DNA from: Luteimonas viscosa
GTDB lineage: Bacteria; Pseudomonadota; Gammaproteobacteria; Xanthomonadales; Xanthomonadaceae
Reading direction: 5' to 3'
NCBI RefSeq assembly: GCF_008244685.1
Contig: NZ_VTFT01000001.1
Location: forward strand, 1,467,248 to 1,531,247
DNA: 64,000 nucleotides
The position numbers were made by a program, and so were the translations under genes. How positions within the stretch are numbered: position 1 is the stretch's first letter; every line of letters begins with the position of its first letter. The notes beneath the pieces were generated by a model. It did not search any database and was not told the origin of the DNA. It saw only the letters and a program-made list of their open reading frames with translations. Below, piece by piece: positions 9,811 through 21,327 of the stretch.

Positions 9811-10817
9811 CTGCCCCGGGCGCGCAATCCCATCTGCAGCCGCAGCGCGCGCAGGTGCCAGCCGCGGGCGCGGCAAGCGGCGAGCGTGGGGGCCATGCCC
9901 GATGGAAACAGCTCCGCGATCGCCGGCGCGATCACGGCGTCGGCGATGCCGGAACGCCGCGACAGCCGCGCCGACAGCCGTCCCAGCGTCCTGAGGCAGT
10001 AGTAGTCGACGGCGAACGCCGCCTCGTCGTCCAGTTCGCCCAGAGCGGCCATGCCGCGTTTCAGCTCGCGCAGCGAGTCCACCGCTTCGCACAGCCTCGC
10101 CTCGCCCGGCGCCGACCACGCGCTGGCCGCATGCCGGCGGTAGCCGACCCAGGGCTGGTCGACGTGCACGAAACTGCGCGTCGCCGCCACCAGCGACGGC
10201 ATCACCGCCACGTCCTGCATCAGCCGCCGGCCGTGCGGGAACATCGCCTGCCGCCACACCTCGCGGCGCGCGATCTTGCTCCAGGCCTGCAGGCAGCGCA
10301 TGCGCATCAGTCCGGCGACCAGCCGCGAACGATCGGTGCCGACGATGCGCGCGCCGCCGTCGAAGCTGCAGCGATGGCGCTCGCCGCGCAGGCGGTGCTT
10401 GAGCCCGGAGCGCGCGCGCAGCACGCTGAAGTCGCACAGCACCAGGTCGGGGGACGAGCACTCCACCACGCCGCGCAACCCGTCGATCGCGCCCGGCAGC
10501 ATGATGTCGTCCGCGTCGAGGTGCCAGACGTACTCGCCGGCGGCATGCGCAAGCAGGGAGTTGCGTGCCGCGGACAGGCCGGCGTTCGACGCATGCGACA
10601 CCAGCCGCACGCGGCCGGGATGGTCGCGGCACAGGCCTGCGGCGATCCCGCCGGAGGCGTCGGGCGACGCATCGTCGAGCAGCACCACCTCGACGCCGTC
10701 GTCGCCCTGCCCCAGCACCGAGGCCACGCACTCGAGAAGGTACTTCTCGGCCCGGTAGACCGGAACGAGCACGCTCAGCCAGCGTGCATGGACCGCGTGG
10801 GACGAGCCGTCTGACAT
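9807..10817 (-). CDS. Glycosyltransferase family 2
   Basis: A 336-residue GT2 (GT-A fold) enzyme. Residues about 13-120 form the catalytic domain: LSVLVPVYRAEKYL, EVVLLDDASPDASG, SNAGLSAARNSLL, and the metal-binding DXD-like motif in WHLDADDIM. The C-terminal part is helical and unassigned. It probably transfers a sugar to LPS or exopolysaccharide. It overlaps the GT9 gene tail-to-tail by four bases and is followed upstream by the rsmB operon in the same orientation, 30 bases away, so some read-through from that operon is possible. Confidence 0.85.
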   Translation of the reverse strand: MSDGSSHAVHARWLSVLVPVYRAEKYLLECVASVLGQGDDGVEVVLLDDASPDASGGIAAGLCRDHPGRVRLVSHASNAGLSAARNSLLAHAAGEYVWHLDADDIMLPGAIDGLRGVVECSSPDLVLCDFSVLRARSGLKHRLRGERHRCSFDGGARIVGTDRSRLVAGLMRMRCLQAWSKIARREVWRQAMFPHGRRLMQDVAVMPSLVAATRSFVHVDQPWVGYRRHAASAWSAPGEARLCEAVDSLRELKRGMAALGELDDEAAFAVDYYCLRTLGRLSARLSRRSGIADAVIAPAIAELFPSGMAPTLAACRARGWHLRALRLQMGLRARGS

Positions 10818-10847
10818 GGGTCGGGGGGATGCGGCGTCCCCTGCATC

Positions 10848-12161
10848 CTATGCCCCGCGGCTGAACAGCGCATAGAAGAAGCCGTCCGCGCCCCGCTCTC
10901 CCGGCAGGCACTGGCGGCCGTGGCCGGTATCGCGTCCGAACGCGTCGGGCAGGTCCTCGATCGCGGCGCCGGGCGTGCGTGCCACGAAGGCCTGGACCTG
11001 GTCCCGGTTCTCCTGCGCCAGGATCGAACAGGTGGCGTAGAGCAGGCGCCCGCCCGGCGCCAGCAGCGGCCACAGGGCGTCGAGCAGGCGCCCCTGCAGC
11101 GCGGCGAGCGCGGCGAGGTCCGAAGGCCGCCGATGCAACAGCAGGTCCGGCTGGCGGCGGACGATGCCGGTCGCCGAGCAGGGCGCATCCAGCAGGATCG
11201 CCTCGAACGGCTCGCCGTCCCACCACGCCGCGGTGTCGGTCGCGTCGGCGGCCAGCAGGCGCGCGTCCGCGCCGACACCGAGGCGCTCGAAGGTGCCGCG
11301 CACCTGGCGCAGGCGGCGCGCATCGACGTCGAGCGCGGTCAGGCGCAGGGCCGGATCGCGCTCGAGCAGGTGCGCCGACTTGCCGCCGGGCGCGGCGCAG
11401 GCATCGAGCACGCGCGCGCCGCGCGGCGGCGACAACGCGTCGGCCACGCGCTGCGCGGCCGCGTCCTGCACCGAAACGTCGCCGTCCGCGAATCCGGGCA
11501 ATGCGGTCGGCGACACCGGCACGTCGATGCGCAGGGCGTCGGGCAGGTCGGCGACGGCCTGCGACTCGAGACCGGCTTCGCGCAGGCGCGCCGCGTAGCG
11601 TTCGGCCGTACCGCGCATGCGGTTGACCCGCAGCCAGGTGGGCGCGGGGGATGCGCTCGCGGTGAAGATGGCGTCGGCGTCCGCGGGCCAGTCGGTGCGC
11701 ACCCGGTCGCGCAGCCAGTCCGGCCACACGGCGTCGGCATGCCCCGCCGGCAGGCCGTCGCGCTGCGCGCGGCGCAGCAGCGCATTGACCAGGCCGGCCT
11801 GGTGCGCGTGACCGAGGCTGCGGGCTGCGTCCACGGTCGCGGCGAGGGCGGCATGCGCCGACAGCGCCAGCGGATCGAGCTGCGCGAAACCGGCATGCAG
11901 CAGCGCGCGCAATGGCGCATCCCGGCGCGGCAGCGGCCTCGGCATCCACGCGGCGAGCGCGGCGTCGTAGCGTGCGCGGTTGCGCAACGCGGCGAAACAG
12001 ATGGCCTCGACCAGGGCGCGGTCGCGCGGGTCGGCCACCGACGGCAGGGCGGACGCCAGTTCGGCCTTGAGCGAACGGCCGCGATGCAGCACCGCATCGA
12101 GGATCCCGGCCGCGATGACGCGCGCGGTGACGCCGGGGGCTGCCGACGGCTCCGTCGCCAC
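10848..12161 (-). CDS. rsmB: 16S rRNA (cytosine(967)-C(5))-methyltransferase RsmB
   Basis: A 437-residue protein with an N-terminal NusB-like RNA-binding domain (about 10-140) and a C-terminal SAM-dependent methyltransferase domain (about 180-435). SAM is bound by [17 protein letters not shown]. The catalytic cysteines are in [15 protein letters not shown] (motif IV) and LYATCSI (motif VI). It methylates C967 of 16S rRNA. The start is a GTG at 12161 with GGAGG five bases upstream. It lies downstream of def and fmt, the conserved gammaproteobacterial order. Confidence 0.96.
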   Translation of the reverse strand: MATEPSAAPGVTARVIAAGILDAVLHRGRSLKAELASALPSVADPRDRALVEAICFAALRNRARYDAALAAWMPRPLPRRDAPLRALLHAGFAQLDPLALSAHAALAATVDAARSLGHAHQAGLVNALLRRAQRDGLPAGHADAVWPDWLRDRVRTDWPADADAIFTASASPAPTWLRVNRMRGTAERYAARLREAGLESQAVADLPDALRIDVPVSPTALPGFADGDVSVQDAAAQRVADALSPPRGARVLDACAAPGGKSAHLLERDPALRLTALDVDARRLRQVRGTFERLGVGADARLLAADATDTAAWWDGEPFEAILLDAPCSATGIVRRQPDLLLHRRPSDLAALAALQGRLLDALWPLLAPGGRLLYATCSILAQENRDQVQAFVARTPGAAIEDLPDAFGRDTGHGRQCLPGERGADGFFYALFSRGA

Positions 12162-12231
12162 TACAGCCTCCGCGCGGGCGTGCGCGGGCAGCGGAAGGCT
12201 GGATTGCGCGCGGGACTGTCGCGGCCGGCCA

Positions 12232-13179
12232 TCAGCCGGCGCCCGCCGGCTGCGCTGCGGACGTGTCGCGCAGCTCGCGCCGCGCGTTGAGATAGTCGGC
12301 GGCGGTGATCACCTTGCCGCCCGCACGCTGCAGGGCACGGATCCGCAGCGCGCCCTCGCCGCAGGCGACATCGATCCCGTCCCGTCCGGCGAACAGCAGC
12401 GTGCCCGGCGCGGCCGAGTGCGCCAGCGGCAGCGCGATCGCGCCATGGATGCGCAGGCGCTCGCCCGCGACATCGGCCTCGGCGACCGGCCAGGGATCGA
12501 ACGCACGCACCTTGCGTGCCAGAAGTTCGGCCGGTTGCGTCCAGTCGAGCCGGGCCTCGGTCTTGTCCAGCTTGTGCGCATACGTGACCCCCTGCTCCGG
12601 CTGCGGCCGGGGCGCGGGTCGCATGCCCGCCCGCAGCAATGCGAGGCCGTCGCCCAGCACCTGCGCGCCGAGTTCGGCGAGCCGGGCGTGGAGCTGCCCA
12701 CCGGTTTCGCGCTCGCCGATCGGCGTGGCCAGCGACAGCAGCACCGGGCCGGTGTCGAGCCCCTTCTCCATCTGCATCAGGCACACCCCTGTTTCGGCGT
12801 CGCCGGCCTCGATTGCACGCTGGATCGGCGCCGCGCCGCGCCAGCGCGGCAGCAGCGAAGCGTGCACGTTCCAGCAGCCGAAGGCCGGGATGTCGAGGAT
12901 CCTCGAAGGCAGCAGCAGGCCATAGGCCACGACCACCAGCAGGTCGGGCTGCAGCGCGCGCAGCGCGTCGCGCGCATCGGCGCCGCGCAGTCTGTCGGGC
13001 TGCCGCACGGGGAGTCCCAGCCGCATCGCCTCCTGCTTGACCGGCGACGCCGCCAGGCCGCGACCACGGCCTGCGGGCCGGTCGGGCTGGGTGTACACCG
13101 CCACCACCTCGCCACGCGCCGCGGCGACGCGCAGCGAGGGCACGGCGAAATCGGGAGTCCCGGCGAAGACGAGGCGCAT
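12232..13179 (-). CDS. fmt: Methionyl-tRNA formyltransferase
   Basis: A 315-residue protein. It formylates initiator Met-tRNA with 10-formyl-tetrahydrofolate. The N-terminal Rossmann domain begins [16 protein letters not shown]. The catalytic segment is [19 protein letters not shown] (Asn, His and the SLLPRWRG folate loop), followed by [19 protein letters not shown] with the catalytic Asp. The C-terminal OB-like domain (about 205-310) binds tRNA. It is the middle gene of def-fmt-rsmB. Confidence 0.97.
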   Translation of the reverse strand: MRLVFAGTPDFAVPSLRVAAARGEVVAVYTQPDRPAGRGRGLAASPVKQEAMRLGLPVRQPDRLRGADARDALRALQPDLLVVVAYGLLLPSRILDIPAFGCWNVHASLLPRWRGAAPIQRAIEAGDAETGVCLMQMEKGLDTGPVLLSLATPIGERETGGQLHARLAELGAQVLGDGLALLRAGMRPAPRPQPEQGVTYAHKLDKTEARLDWTQPAELLARKVRAFDPWPVAEADVAGERLRIHGAIALPLAHSAAPGTLLFAGRDGIDVACGEGALRIRALQRAGGKVITAADYLNARRELRDTSAAQPAGAG

Positions 13180-13181
13180 GG

Positions 13182-13265
13182 TGGTTGGTGATTCGTGATT
13201 GGTGATTGGAAAGAGCAGTGAGCCGCGGCAACGGGTGCCGTCACGAACTACGAATCACCAATCCC
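13182..13265. repeat. Inverted repeat of GGTGATT/AATCACC units between def and fmt
   Basis: The 84-base gap between def and fmt carries GGTGATT-type direct units on the left and their complements on the right. The longest perfect arms are TTGGTGATTCG (13185-13195) and CGAATCACCAA (13251-13261). The transcript would fold into a hairpin between two cotranscribed genes. It is structurally like the element at 26522-26639. Confidence 0.8.
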
Positions 13266-13781
13266 CTAATCACGGCCCTTCCGCAACTTCTCGAGCTTCT
13301 TGATCGCGCGGTCGCGCTTGAGCACGGAGAGATGGTCGATGAACAGTCTGCCGTCGAGATGGTCGACCTCGTGCTGCACGCAGGTCGCCAGCAGGCCGTC
13401 GACGCGCAGTTCGAACGGCTTGCCATGGCGATCCAGCGCCTCGACCACGATGCCGTCGGGGCGGGTCACATCGGCGTACACGCCGGGGAGCGACAGGCAG
13501 CCTTCCTGGTGCAGGCGCAGGTCGGCCGACCGTTCGCGGATCACCGGGTTGATGAAGGTCAGCGGCTGCTCGCGCCCCTCGGTGACGTCGATCACCATGA
13601 AGCGCTGGTGGGTGTCGACCTGGGTCGCGGCCAGGCCGATGCCGGGCGCCTCGTACATGGTTTCGAACATGTCGTCGAGCAGGCGCTGGAATGCGGGATC
13701 GTGCAGCTGGTCGACCTCCACGGGCCGGGCCACGGTGCGCAGCCGGGGGTGGGGGTATTCGAGGATCGGGACTAGGGCCAT
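13266..13781 (-). CDS. def: Peptide deformylase
   Basis: A 171-residue metalloenzyme that removes the N-formyl group from nascent proteins. All three motifs are present: GIGLAATQ (47-54), EGCLSLPG (93-100, metal ligand Cys95) and HEVDH (137-141, two His ligands and the catalytic Glu138). The start [15 protein letters not shown] is the usual family N-terminus; 23 in-frame codons further upstream overlap the promoter of the divergent LysM gene and are unlikely to be translated. First gene of def-fmt-rsmB. Confidence 0.97.
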   Translation of the reverse strand: MALVPILEYPHPRLRTVARPVEVDQLHDPAFQRLLDDMFETMYEAPGIGLAATQVDTHQRFMVIDVTEGREQPLTFINPVIRERSADLRLHQEGCLSLPGVYADVTRPDGIVVEALDRHGKPFELRVDGLLATCVQHEVDHLDGRLFIDHLSVLKRDRAIKKLEKLRKGRD

Positions 13782-13844
13782 GGGGAAAAGGGTGGCGGCG
13801 GTCACAACCGCGCGGAACGGCCCGCCATTGTAGCGCCCAGCGGC

Positions 13845-13875
13845 TTGCAACCGGCCGCCGGTTGTACGCTATAGT
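13845..13875 (+). promoter_or_regulatory. Candidate promoter of the LysM gene with an embedded inverted repeat
   Basis: TTGCAA (13845-13850) and TATAGT (13870-13875) resemble -35 and -10 elements with a 19-base spacer; CGCTAT at 13867 would give 16. A perfect inverted repeat CAACCGGC/GCCGGTTG with a one-base centre (13848-13864) fills the spacer. It could be an operator shared with divergent def. Confidence 0.45.
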
Positions 13876-13915
13876 GCCTTCGCTGCACGGGGAAATCTTC
13901 AAGGGGAGCAATTAG

Positions 13916-15088
13916 ATGGCCCGCATGCTTGAGCGCCTTTCTCAGGGGCTTCGTACGACGTGCGTCGTTGCATTGATGACGGTGGCCACCTACGCCACCG
14001 CCCAGACCATGCGTGGCGACCATCCCGACACCTATGTCGTCCAGCGTGGGGATACGCTGTGGGACATCGCGGGCAAGTTCCTGGAGCGCCCCTGGCTGTG
14101 GCCGGAAATCTGGCAGGCGAATCCCCAGATCAGCAATCCGCACCTGATCTATCCGGGCGACGTCATCAGCCTCGCATACCTCAACCGGGTGACCGCCACG
14201 CCGGGTCCGCGCGAGGAAGCGCAGCCGATCAATGCGATCCCGCTGTCGGACATCGAGGCCTTCCTCAAGGACCTGCGCGTGGTCGACGAGTTCGAGCAGC
14301 TGCCCTACGTGGTCGGCCTCGAGGAAGACCGCCTGCGCACCACCCAGGGACAGGTCGCCTACATCCGCGGCCTGCCCGGCGCCAGCGCCGGCCAGCGCTA
14401 CGCCGTGGTCCGACCGACCGTGCGCTACACGCATCTGGATCGCAGCGGCCTGTGCTGCGACCTGTTCCACAAGGACGACCTCGACTTCCGCGGCAAGCGC
14501 ATCGCCGACTTCCAGCAGTACTGGACCAACGTGGTCACCCCCGACAAGGGCCAGGAACTGCTCGGCTACGAGTTGCAGCGCGTGAACGTCGGCACCATCA
14601 CCCGCGGCGAGGTCGGCGGCATCCAGGCCAGCACCCTGCTGCTGGACGAGACCGGCCGCGAGGTCCGCGTCGGCGACCGCCTGATCCCGGTCGACGCCCA
14701 GCCCTACGACCTGCAGTTCTTCCCGCACCCGCCGGCGCAGGAGCTCGAGTACGGCCGCGCCCGCGTGCTCGCCGTGGCCGACACGCTGGCCTACGGCGGC
14801 CCGCGCGACGTGGTGGTGTTGTCGGTCGGCGCCCGCGAGGGCGTGGACAACGGCACCGTGTTCTCGATCTGGCGCGAGGGCACCAACACCATCGACCGCG
14901 TCGAGAAGGGCCCCGACCGCGATGCCGACACCGTGTTCTACGAGAACAAGGTGCGCCTGCCCGACGAGTTCGCCGGCCATGTGATGGTGTTCCGCACCTT
15001 CGACAAGGTCAGCTACGGCCTGGTGATGAGCAGCGTCAAGCCGACCCGCATCGGCCACCACCTCAAGCATCCCGACGCGCCCTACTGA
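13916..15088 (+). CDS. Exported LysM-domain protein
   Basis: A 390-residue protein with a signal peptide (residues 1-29, ending ATA or ATAQ) and one LysM domain (about 39-87) starting TYVVQRGDTLWDIAGKFL. LysM modules bind GlcNAc-containing glycans, here presumably peptidoglycan in the periplasm. The remaining 300 residues have no catalytic motif I recognise. Conserved LysM proteins sit next to dprA and opposite def in many gammaproteobacteria, which fits. The Shine-Dalgarno is AGGGGAG, about eight bases upstream. A long hairpin follows the stop. Confidence 0.9.
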   Translation: MARMLERLSQGLRTTCVVALMTVATYATAQTMRGDHPDTYVVQRGDTLWDIAGKFLERPWLWPEIWQANPQISNPHLIYPGDVISLAYLNRVTATPGPREEAQPINAIPLSDIEAFLKDLRVVDEFEQLPYVVGLEEDRLRTTQGQVAYIRGLPGASAGQRYAVVRPTVRYTHLDRSGLCCDLFHKDDLDFRGKRIADFQQYWTNVVTPDKGQELLGYELQRVNVGTITRGEVGGIQASTLLLDETGREVRVGDRLIPVDAQPYDLQFFPHPPAQELEYGRARVLAVADTLAYGGPRDVVVLSVGAREGVDNGTVFSIWREGTNTIDRVEKGPDRDADTVFYENKVRLPDEFAGHVMVFRTFDKVSYGLVMSSVKPTRIGHHLKHPDAPY

Positions 15089-15120
15089 GGGCGCCGCCCC
15101 GGCACGGGGTTTTCCTACAG

Positions 15121-15158
15121 CAAACGCCAGCGGCGCCTTCGGGCGCCGTTGCCGTTTG
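15121..15158 (+). terminator. Long hairpin between the LysM gene and dprA
   Basis: Core stem CGGCGCC/GGCGCCG with a TTCG loop (15131-15148), extended by further pairs to an outer CAAACG/CGTTTG. There is no T-run. It may attenuate read-through into dprA or, because it ends 18 bases before the dprA start, influence its translation. Confidence 0.55.
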
Positions 15159-15176
15159 CGGGCGATGCTGGCCGGC

Positions 15177-16307
15177 ATGGACGAAGACACCCACGCCCTG
15201 CTGCGGCTGCTCGACGCCGGCGGCCCGTCAGCGCCCCGCCGTCGACTGCTCGATCGCTGCGGTACGCCGCCGCTGGCGCTGGCAGCGGGCGAGCGCACCT
15301 GGCGCGAGGCCGGACTGGTGGCGGCCCAGATCCACGCGCTGGCGGCCGGCCCGGGCCCGAGCGCATGCGTCCGCGACTGGCTGGCCAGGCCGGGCCACCG
15401 CCTGATCGGCTGGCACGACCCCGACTATCCGGAACTGTTGCGTCGCATCCAGAGCCCGCCGCTGGCATTGTTCGCGGCCGGCGATGCCGACCTGCTCTGG
15501 CATCCGGCGGTGGCGGTGGTGGGCAGCCGCGCCTCGACCGCCGCCGGCCGCGACCACGCCCGCGAGTTCGCACGCGCCTTCGCCCGGGCCGGGTTGGCCG
15601 TATGCAGCGGCCTGGCCGCGGGCATCGACACCATCGCGCACCAGGCCGCGCTCGCCGCCGAGGGCGCCACCATCGCCGTGCTCGGCAGCGGCCCGGACGT
15701 GCCCTATCCGCGCGCCAATGCCGGCCTGCTCCGCGACATCGCGGCGCACGGACTGGTGGTCAGCGAACACCCGCCCGGTACCGCCGCGCGGCGCGAGCAT
15801 TTCCCGGCCCGCAACCGGATCATCGCCGGGCTGGGGCTGGGGACGGTGGTGATCGAGGCGGCGCAGCGCTCCGGCGCGCTGATCACCGCGCGCCTGGCCG
15901 CCGACGCCGGGCGCGAGGTGTTCGCCGTGCCGGGATCGATCCGCAACCCGCAGGCCCGCGGCTGCCACCGCCTGATCCGCGACGGCGCGACCCTGGTGGA
16001 GGCCGCGGACGAGGTCATTGTCGCGCTCGCGCCGATGGCCCGGTCGCTGGCCGACGCCTTGCGCACCCGCCTCCACGGCCCCATCTGTGCTCCCGAAGAC
16101 ACCTCCGCGGCGCCCGCCGGCGCGAGTGCGCATGACGATCCTGACTACCAGCGCTTGTGGTCGGCCATCGGCCACGACCCAAGCCCTATGGATCAGTTGC
16201 TCGAACGCACCGGATTGACGACCGCGGAACTGTCGTCCATGCTGCTGGTCATGGAGCTGGATGGCCGGATCGTGCTCGAGCACGGCCGGTATTACCGCAA
16301 GTCCTGA
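15177..16307 (+). CDS. dprA: DNA-processing protein DprA (Smf)
   Basis: A 376-residue protein. DprA loads RecA on incoming single-stranded DNA during natural transformation. A small N-terminal SAM-like region is followed by the extended Rossmann DprA domain: VAVVGSRASTAAGRDHAREF, SGLAAGIDTIAHQAAL, ISEHPPG-like VSEHPPGTAARREHFPARNR, and IEAAQRSGALITARLA. The C-terminal 60 residues (about 315-376) form a winged-helix segment with DYQRLWSAIG. The ATG at 15177 is chosen over 15165 and a TTG at 15156; no Shine-Dalgarno decides. It is followed by smg 33 bases on. Confidence 0.93.
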   Translation: MDEDTHALLRLLDAGGPSAPRRRLLDRCGTPPLALAAGERTWREAGLVAAQIHALAAGPGPSACVRDWLARPGHRLIGWHDPDYPELLRRIQSPPLALFAAGDADLLWHPAVAVVGSRASTAAGRDHAREFARAFARAGLAVCSGLAAGIDTIAHQAALAAEGATIAVLGSGPDVPYPRANAGLLRDIAAHGLVVSEHPPGTAARREHFPARNRIIAGLGLGTVVIEAAQRSGALITARLAADAGREVFAVPGSIRNPQARGCHRLIRDGATLVEAADEVIVALAPMARSLADALRTRLHGPICAPEDTSAAPAGASAHDDPDYQRLWSAIGHDPSPMDQLLERTGLTTAELSSMLLVMELDGRIVLEHGRYYRKS

Positions 16308-16340
16308 CTTCACCGCGCCCCCGGGCGCAGGCCGGGGGAA

Positions 16341-16814
16341 ATGAAAGAGAGCATCCTGGACGTCCTGCTCTATCTGTTCGAACACTATTTCACCGAAGAC
16401 GCGGACCTGGTCCGCGACCGCGACTCGCTCCAGAACGGCCTGCTCCAGGCCGGATTCAGCCCGGCGGAAATCAGCAAGGCGTTCGACTGGCTCGATGCCC
16501 TCGCCGAGCAGCGCCCGGTCGCGGGCGCGACCCGCGTCGACGGGCCGACCCGGGTCTACTTCGGGCCCGAACTGGACAAGCTCGACGTCGAATGCCGCGG
16601 CTTCCTGCTGTTCCTGGAGCAGCACGGGATCCTCGACGCCGACCACCGCGAACTGGTGCTCGACCGGGCCATGGCGCTCGACCAGGAGGAACTCGACCTG
16701 GACGACCTCAAGTGGGTGGTGCTGATGGTGCTGTTCAACCAGCCCGGCAGCGAGGCCGCCTACGCCTGGATGGAGACCCAGATGTTCGCCGACGAACCCG
16801 AGCCGGTGCACTAG
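16341..16814 (+). CDS. smg: Smg family protein (DUF494)
   Basis: A 157-residue all-helical acidic protein matching the Smg/DUF494 family in length and in the opening [17 protein letters not shown] and the [12 protein letters not shown] region. The biochemical function is unknown. It lies between dprA and topA, as in E. coli and many relatives, and has a GGGGGAA Shine-Dalgarno three bases from the ATG. Probably in one transcript with dprA. Confidence 0.92.
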   Translation: MKESILDVLLYLFEHYFTEDADLVRDRDSLQNGLLQAGFSPAEISKAFDWLDALAEQRPVAGATRVDGPTRVYFGPELDKLDVECRGFLLFLEQHGILDADHRELVLDRAMALDQEELDLDDLKWVVLMVLFNQPGSEAAYAWMETQMFADEPEPVH

Positions 16815-16932
16815 CCGCGCCCGCTCCGGTCGCCGTCGCGCTCCCGCGTCGGGCCTCGACCGGTTTCCGGTACTCCCGCCCGAATCCGGGCCTGCCTCTC
16901 GACCCACCCGCCCCCGCAACGGACCTGCACGC

Positions 16933-17442
16933 TTGTCACAGCCCATCCCCGGCGCCGGCCCGCCGCCGCTGCCGTCCAGGCCCTTGCGCCCCGCCCCGCC
17001 GCCGCGCAAGGGGCTGCACGGCTGCCTGATCGCCCTGATCGTCGCCGCCTGCCTCGCGATCCCCGTGGTCGCGATCCTCGCCGCGATCGCGATTCCCGCC
17101 TACAACGACTACCTCGCGCGCTCGAAAGTGGGCCAGGCCCTGGCCGATATCCACCCGATGAAGGGGGCGGTGGCCGCGTTCGCCACCGGACACCGCCGTT
17201 GCCCGGTCAACGGCGATCCCGGGTTCCAGCCGGCCGATGCCTACCGCGGCGACAGCCACGCCTCGGTCGTGTTCGGCGAGAGCGACGAGGGCGTGTGCGC
17301 GATCGAGGTGCTGCTGCAGGACGATCGCCACGAGACGGTGGACGGCTATCGCCTGTGGCTCGAATACGATACGCAGAGCGGCGCCTGGCACTGCAGTTCC
17401 GAGGCCGAGGACCGTTACCTGCCCGCGCACTGCCGCGGCTGA
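16933..17442 (+). CDS. Pilin-like membrane protein with proline-rich N-terminus
   Basis: A 169-residue protein starting at TTG. Residues 1-30 are proline- and arginine-rich. Residues about 33-58 form a hydrophobic helix running into AIPAYNDYLARSKVGQAL, which closely resembles the end of the type IV pilin N-terminal helix. The usual prepilin cleavage motif GFTLIE is absent. The C-terminal domain has four cysteines. It may be a pilin-derived membrane protein that is not processed into pili. The next gene ends in a similar helix, suggesting a functional pair. The start codon is uncertain. Confidence 0.65.
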   Translation: MSQPIPGAGPPPLPSRPLRPAPPPRKGLHGCLIALIVAACLAIPVVAILAAIAIPAYNDYLARSKVGQALADIHPMKGAVAAFATGHRRCPVNGDPGFQPADAYRGDSHASVVFGESDEGVCAIEVLLQDDRHETVDGYRLWLEYDTQSGAWHCSSEAEDRYLPAHCRG

Positions 17443-17487
17443 ATCAGCGCCACCGGGGAGCGGCGCGGGAACCTGGAACGAGGGGGA

Positions 17488-18417
17488 ATGACGATGTCCA
17501 TGTGGTACTACGCCGATGCCGACCACGCGCGGCAGGGCCCGGTCGATGCGGCCGAACTGGTGCGCCTGCGCCTGCAGGGCCGGCTGGCCTGGGAGACGCT
17601 GGTCTGGCGCGAGGGCATGACGGACTGGCAGCCGATGCGCGATTTCGCCGCCGAACTGGCCCAGGCCGACGACCGCGGCGCGGCCGCCGAGGCGCCCGCG
17701 GTCGCGGCGCCGCAGGACGAGTCCGACATTCCGTGGGCGGCCGCGGACACCCCGGCCTCGCCCTACGCGCCCCCGATCGCCCCGGTCTCGGCCGATCCGT
17801 CGGTGGTGGCGGGCGGCGAAGTGGTGCATGCCGGGTTCTGGAAGCGGTTCGCGGCGATGGTGATCGACGGACTGGTCACCGCGGCCGCCTCGTGGGTGAT
17901 CCAGATCCCGCTGTTCGTGCTCGCCGGCGCAGCCGGTGCGATGGGCGGGGACCTGCTGTCGACGGGCGGCTCGGTGGGCCTGGTCCTGCTGTCCTATGCG
18001 ATCGGCATCGTGATCCCGCTGTTCTACTTCGCGTGGATGCACTCGTCCGCCAGCCAGGCCTCGCTGGGCAAGCTGGCGGTGGGGATCAAGGTCACGCGCG
18101 GTTCCGGCGAGCGGATCAGCTTCTGGCGCGCATTCGGGCGCTACGCCGCCTACTTCCTGACCGTGCTGTTCAGCTTCGGCATCGGCGCCGTGGTGTCCGC
18201 CTTCACCACCGCACTGTCGGAGCGCCGGCAGGCCCTGCACGACATGATCTGCGACACCCTGGTGGTCGACAAATGGGCCTTCACCGACCGCCCGGACCTG
18301 CAGCGCCGGGAGCTGGGCGTGGTGACCTGGGTGGTCCTGGTGGTGGGCCTGGGCCTGCTGGGCCTGGCCGTGCTGGGAATCGTGGCCGCGATCGCAATTC
18401 CGGCCATGACCGGCTGA
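17488..18417 (+). CDS. GYF-like plus RDD-family membrane protein
   Basis: A 309-residue protein. Residues about 5-50 match the bacterial GYF_2 domain (WYYADADHARQGPVDAAELV, LVWREGMTDWQPM), thought to bind proline-rich peptides. Residues about 110-260 are an RDD domain with three to four membrane helices, starting GFWKRFAAMVIDGLVT. The last 30 residues (WVVLVVGLGLLGL then AIAIPAM) mimic a pilin N-terminal helix. The Shine-Dalgarno AGGGGGA precedes the ATG. The proline-rich tail of the upstream pilin-like protein is a plausible ligand, by inference only. Confidence 0.8.
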   Translation: MTMSMWYYADADHARQGPVDAAELVRLRLQGRLAWETLVWREGMTDWQPMRDFAAELAQADDRGAAAEAPAVAAPQDESDIPWAAADTPASPYAPPIAPVSADPSVVAGGEVVHAGFWKRFAAMVIDGLVTAAASWVIQIPLFVLAGAAGAMGGDLLSTGGSVGLVLLSYAIGIVIPLFYFAWMHSSASQASLGKLAVGIKVTRGSGERISFWRAFGRYAAYFLTVLFSFGIGAVVSAFTTALSERRQALHDMICDTLVVDKWAFTDRPDLQRRELGVVTWVVLVVGLGLLGLAVLGIVAAIAIPAMTG

Positions 18418-18447
18418 CCGGAGGCCGGCCGCCGGTCGGTTCTTCGC

Positions 18448-18533
18448 TTGACACGGCCGCACGGGCCGTGATTCCACTATAAATAGCGCCGCCCCGAGCG
18501 GCACCGACCGAACGCCCGGGTCCCCCCGGGCGT
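18448..18533 (+). promoter_or_regulatory. topA upstream region: promoter-like boxes and two hairpins
   Basis: A perfect TTGACA (18448-18453) and TATAAA (18478-18483) are separated by 24 bases, too far for a standard promoter. Between them lies the inverted repeat CACGGCC/GGCCGTG (18452-18470), which could also terminate the RDD transcript. Further down, ACGCCCGGG/CCCGGGCGT with loop TCCC (18512-18533) forms a strong 9-bp hairpin in the presumed leader, 62 bases before topA. Confidence 0.4.
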
Positions 18534-18595
18534 CGTAGTCTTCCGATTCCCCCGAGCGGCGTGGCCGGAAGCCGCGCCCGGACACCCAATCCCCG

Positions 18596-21136
<2,541 letters not shown>

Positions 21137-21315
21137 CCGGCGACCATATCGACGACGCGCGCCCGGCGCCAACGCGGCGAAACGGCGGGAAGCGATCGCG
21201 ACCGGGCTGAACTGCGCCGCCGATCCGTGCAAGCCGGACACTGCCGGGGACCTGCCCTGCGTCTGCGTACGCCCGCTCATCCGGCCCGCGCGCGCGGTGG
21301 CGCTCCCGTTTTCGC

Positions 21316-21321
21316 TAAGCT
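21316..21321 (+). promoter_or_regulatory. -10 hexamer TAAGCT of a probable leaderless tsaC transcript
   Basis: TAAGCT ends six bases before the tsaC ATG at 21328, leaving no room for a Shine-Dalgarno sequence. The rest of the 191-base gap after topA shows nothing I can assign. Confidence 0.5.
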
Positions 21322-21327
21322 GCCGCG

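Noticed and set aside
18448-18483. TTGACA plus TATAAA as a standard topA promoter
   Set aside because: The 24-base spacing is outside the usual 16-19 range, so it is listed only as a candidate regulatory region.
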